Positions 61,111 through 64,000 of a stretch of 64,000 nucleotides of DNA are shown one piece after another. Within the stretch, counting starts at the first letter, position 1. Each line of letters opens with the position of its first letter. Source of the DNA: an uncultured Alphaproteobacteria bacterium (GTDB lineage Bacteria > Pseudomonadota > Alphaproteobacteria > Rhodobacterales > Rhodobacteraceae). A program made the position numbers and the translations under genes. Under the pieces are notes generated by a model. It was not told where the DNA came from. It did no database searches and saw nothing but the letters and a program-made list of their open reading frames with translations. The stretch lies in NCBI GenBank assembly GCA_902619165.1, contig CACNDI010000010.1:1-64000 (forward strand), written 5' to 3'.

Positions 61111-62338
61111 ACCTCCGTTGTTCTTCACCATCCCAAATTAACTCGAGCTTTATATTGTCTTCACTCAACTCAGAGGATTTAACCAATTGATTTTCATAAA
61201 GCCACTGTATTTTTTCTGTTTCACATGCATTCAACATAATATTTTCCTGAATCTTATGCCTATACAAATTATCTTCAATTCCTTTAAAAAGCCTTTCTAA
61301 ACCTTGTTTTTTCTCTGCAGAAATAGAAAAAATCCCTTTTTTTTGTAATACTTTTAAAAAAGGAGGAAAGCGCTGCTGACCGCTAATATCAATTTTGTTA
61401 TGAACTTCAATAATTCTATTTTTATCTCCAGTATCTACACCCAATGCTTCTAAAGTATTATAGACCACTTCCGCATTTTTATCTGCGAATTCGTCAGAGA
61501 CATCTACCACATGAACAATAAGGTCTGAGAAAGCTATTTCTTCGAGCGTTGCTCTAAAAGCTATCACTAAAGAGGTAGGTAGATCTCTTATAAAGCCAAC
61601 GGTATCAGAAATTATATATTCTTTTTTGTGTGAACCACATTTTTTCAAATAAGGATCAAGTGTAGAAAATAGCCTGTCTTCTGCCTTTGTTTTTTTGTTT
61701 GGAAAAGCATTAAATAGCGTTGATTTTCCAGCGTTTGTATAACCTACAAAGGAAACCAAAGGTATACTATTTTTTAATCTTTGGTTTCTTTGCACATTTC
61801 TTGTCTTTCGAACTTTGTTGATAGACTTTCTAACGTTAACTATTTTAGATGCTAAGCTTCTTCTATCAGCTTCGATTTGAGTTTCTCCAGGCCCACCAAG
61901 AAACCCTTTCCCCCCTCTCTGTCTTTCTAAATGAGTCCAGCTTCTTACCAAACGTGATTTTTGGTGCAAGAGGTGAGCTAGTTCTACCTGAAGCATCCCT
62001 TCTTTCGATTGAGCTCTACTTCCAAAAATCTCTAAAACCAGACCAGTTCTGTCAAGAACCTTGGCAACAAGCTTTTTTTCAAGATTTCTTTGTTGAACAG
62101 GAGACAAAGAATTATCAATTAGAACAAGCCCTATATTGTTATCTGCAACGTAATTTCTGATGTTTTGCAAGTGTCCTTTCGAAAGAAAAAAAGCTGGGTG
62201 ACTTTTAGCTAAACGTATAACGATATTTTTTTTTATACTTAAAGCGCTTAATGATCGTGCTAATTGAAAAAATTCATCCTCTTTAAAAGAGTTACTCTGT
62301 TGGTCCTGAAAAATTACAGAAATAACATAAGTACGCAA
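61079..62338 (-). CDS. hflX: GTPase HflX
   Basis: 419 residues. Ribosome-associated GTPase that splits stalled ribosomes. The N-terminal HflX domain includes LIDNSLSPVQQRNLEK and GGPGETQIEADRR. The G domain follows: G1 VGYTNAGKSTLF, G3 DTVGFIRDLP, G4 HNKID. Start is TTG 62338, because TAG stands four bases upstream and AGAAG precedes. It lies 10 bases after hfq, the usual coupled arrangement. Confidence 0.95.
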   Translation of the reverse strand: MRTYVISVIFQDQQSNSFKEDEFFQLARSLSALSIKKNIVIRLAKSHPAFFLSKGHLQNIRNYVADNNIGLVLIDNSLSPVQQRNLEKKLVAKVLDRTGLVLEIFGSRAQSKEGMLQVELAHLLHQKSRLVRSWTHLERQRGGKGFLGGPGETQIEADRRSLASKIVNVRKSINKVRKTRNVQRNQRLKNSIPLVSFVGYTNAGKSTLFNAFPNKKTKAEDRLFSTLDPYLKKCGSHKKEYIISDTVGFIRDLPTSLVIAFRATLEEIAFSDLIVHVVDVSDEFADKNAEVVYNTLEALGVDTGDKNRIIEVHNKIDISGQQRFPPFLKVLQKKGIFSISAEKKQGLERLFKGIEDNLYRHKIQENIMLNACETEKIQWLYENQLVKSSELSEDNIKLELIWDGEEQRRFKENFVELVL

Positions 62339-62348
62339 ACGCTAACTT

Positions 62349-62591
62349 CTACTCTTCTTCACTGTCTTCACCTAATAGATCAATAGGAAGTGAAGGCATA
62401 ATGGTTGAAATAGCATGTTTATACACCAACTGTACCGTTCCTTCTCTCCTTAAAAGAACGGAAAAGTTATCAAACCAAGTAATAACCCCCTGAAGTTTAA
62501 CCCCATTGACCAGAAAAAGCGTCACAGGATTCCTGCTTTTTCTTACTGAGTTTAGAAATGTATCTTGCAAACTTGATTGTGATGAAGCCAT
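62349..62591 (-). CDS. hfq: RNA chaperone Hfq
   Basis: 80 residues. Sm1 and Sm2 motifs are intact: [20 protein letters not shown] and [12 protein letters not shown]. Binds small RNAs and mRNAs as a hexamer. The C-terminal tail is short and acidic (LGEDSEEE), as in other alphaproteobacteria. Between trkA and hflX, 42 bases after trkA. Confidence 0.97.
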   Translation of the reverse strand: MASSQSSLQDTFLNSVRKSRNPVTLFLVNGVKLQGVITWFDNFSVLLRREGTVQLVYKHAISTIMPSLPIDLLGEDSEEE

Positions 62592-62633
62592 TGTCTAGCG
62601 CCTTTTTTAGTCAGTGTCTAACTTAGCACTTTT

Positions 62634-64000
62634 TTAAAAAAAGTCTACGCCCACTTGAAACAAATTTTCTACCTTATTTATGTCATCCCTTAAACAGAAC
62701 ACTGTTAATACATCTCCTGTTTCGAATTTGGTACTGCCTCTAGGCACTAAGACTTCTGTATCTTTCTTTAACAAACCTACCAAGGAGTCTTTAGGCCAAT
62801 CTACGTCTTTTAAAGTTTTACCTTCAATAGGTGATAATTCTAGCACGCGGAACTCCAAAACTTCGGCTTCACCATCACCTACAGAATAAACAGACCTTAC
62901 CATTCCATGTCTTATATGACGTAAAATTGATGAGACCGTAATCGACTTTGGACTAATAAAAGAATCTATCCCCATTGTTGCGATCATTTTATCTAATGAA
63001 GGGTCATTAATAAGTGCCATCGTAAACTTGCAACCAAATGCCTTTGCTTTTGAACAAGCAATTAAATTTGTTTTATCGTCATCAGTTAAAGCTAGAAAAA
63101 AATCTGACAGCCCAACATTAGCCTCATCCAAGGTCTCGGTATCAAGACCATCTCCGTTTAAAACAACGGTCTTTTCCAGAACTTCCGCCGCTTCGACTGC
63201 CCTATCTTTTGATTTTTCTATAACCTTAACATTTAAACCTTCGTTTCTCTTATTTTCTAACATTTTAGCTACATTCTGTCCTATTGTTCCCATTCCTAGG
63301 ATTACGAGTGACTTACCAATAAAGCTTTTTTTATCAAAAATCTCAATCGTGCGACTTAGATCTTTTTTATCGCTAAAAATATAAATATTATCATCTGGTT
63401 GCAATTCATCTTCAGGATCTGGAACAAAAAGATGACTTCCTCTTCTTATTCCAACCACAATAGCATTTAGAGTCGAAAAGAGCTCTGATAACTGTCTCAA
63501 AGGGGTTGATAATACAGCACATTCTTCCTTTAAAGTGAGACCTATCAAGACAGCAGATCCATCTAAAAACTCTGTAGCTTCAAAAGCAACAGGAACCTCA
63601 AGTCTTTTCAATAAACCTTCAGCAATCTCCCTCTCGGGAGATATTATCTCATCTATTGGAAGATGATCAGAACGGTAAAAGCTAGAATAATTTTCTTCAA
63701 GATAAAAGTTTGATCTGATTCTTGCAATTTTTCTTGGGATAGAAAAAATGGAATGTGCAATTTGGCATGTAACCATATTGACTTCATCAGACAGTGTAGC
63801 TGCGATAATCATATCTGCATCATGCGCTCCGGCACGTTCCAAAACGTTTGGATAAGAGGCATAGCCACATACAGCAGAAACATCTAGCTCATCAACTATT
63901 TTTTTTATTAAGTCTGAAGATTTATCAATAACTATTATGTCCATTCTTTCATCAGAAAGATGCTTTGCTATCTGTAATCCAACTTGACCGGCACCACAAA
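62634..64000 (-). CDS. trkA: Trk potassium uptake protein TrkA (5' end cut by window)
   Basis: Peripheral NAD(H)-binding gating subunit of the Trk K+ importer. About 455 codons are open to the right edge; reading into the edge gives CGAGQVGLQIAKHLSDER, so only a few N-terminal residues are missing. Two repeats of RCK_N (second begins LVILGMGTIGQNVAK) and RCK_C are present. A frame starting at internal ATG 63944 is not the true start. Same strand as hfq and hflX, as in the alphaproteobacterial ntrX-trkA-hfq-hflX order. Confidence 0.95.
   Translation of the reverse strand, partial: CGAGQVGLQIAKHLSDERMDIIVIDKSSDLIKKIVDELDVSAVCGYASYPNVLERAGAHDADMIIAATLSDEVNMVTCQIAHSIFSIPRKIARIRSNFYLEENYSSFYRSDHLPIDEIISPEREIAEGLLKRLEVPVAFEATEFLDGSAVLIGLTLKEECAVLSTPLRQLSELFSTLNAIVVGIRRGSHLFVPDPEDELQPDDNIYIFSDKKDLSRTIEIFDKKSFIGKSLVILGMGTIGQNVAKMLENKRNEGLNVKVIEKSKDRAVEAAEVLEKTVVLNGDGLDTETLDEANVGLSDFFLALTDDDKTNLIACSKAKAFGCKFTMALINDPSLDKMIATMGIDSFISPKSITVSSILRHIRHGMVRSVYSVGDGEAEVLEFRVLELSPIEGKTLKDVDWPKDSLVGLLKKDTEVLVPRGSTKFETGDVLTVFCLRDDINKVENLFQVGVDFF

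Overview
The window looks like chromosome from an AT-rich, probably marine, free-living alphaproteobacterium. Three things point there. The right end has the order trkA–hfq–hflX, which is typical of Alphaproteobacteria. The purine order is purB–purC–purS–purQ. The rest is dominated by ABC, TRAP and DMT uptake systems with catabolic genes and almost no transcription factors. I see no rRNA, tRNA, CRISPR array, insertion sequence or prophage. No gene-free stretch exceeds about 170 bases. Base composition was judged by eye, not computed.

Layout. (1) 1-4294, minus strand: a sugar-type ABC importer (ATPase, binding protein, two permeases) with a LacI-like operator upstream and strong hairpins between its genes. 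(2) 4455-7669: a small catabolic set (tandem NTF2-like protein, RraA-like aldolase, a CbbY-like HAD protein without its catalytic aspartates, class II aldolase). (3) 7792-13162: MATE exporter, miaA and purB-C-S-Q; purQ appears to begin at an AUA codon. (4) 13197-16166, minus: GST, RNase D, SufE and an orphan corrinoid protein. (5) 16260-22150, plus: aldehyde dehydrogenase, dual-specificity-type phosphatase, DUF350 protein, trypsin-like protease, dienelactone hydrolase, SLC13 transporter. (6) 22143-26703, minus: an envelope set of MMPL/RND pump, LolA-like protein and outer-membrane protein. (7) 26873-28902: SDR and MltB-like lytic transglycosylase. (8) 28917-34580, minus: thioesterase, SDR, a single-chain biotin-dependent acyl-CoA carboxylase and an APH-fold kinase. 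(9) 34614-44475: MFS, photolyase-like protein with a 42-residue DUF2256 gene, two EamA transporters, class III alcohol dehydrogenase, cyclase-TolB-TPR protein, LysE, TfoX-like, SDR and HIT. (10) 44490-50091, minus: a complete yejABEF-type peptide importer. (11) 50632-58944, minus: a likely single aromatic-catabolism operon (extradiol-type VOC enzyme, FAH-family enzyme, two MhpA-like hydroxylases, complete TRAP transporter, second VOC protein), with a divergent BKACE gene and tdk. (12) 60442-61110: a YiiX-like cysteine hydrolase pseudogene broken by two opposite frameshifts. (13) 61079-64000, minus: hflX, hfq and trkA (cut by the edge).

The main points for follow-up are the AUA start of purQ, the HAD protein without its DxD motif, the attenuator and hairpins in the ABC operon with a near-consensus LacI-type operator, the decaying YiiX-like gene, the aromatic/TRAP operon, the acyl-CoA carboxylase–kinase cluster, and the photolyase that lacks the usual iron-sulphur cysteine pair.
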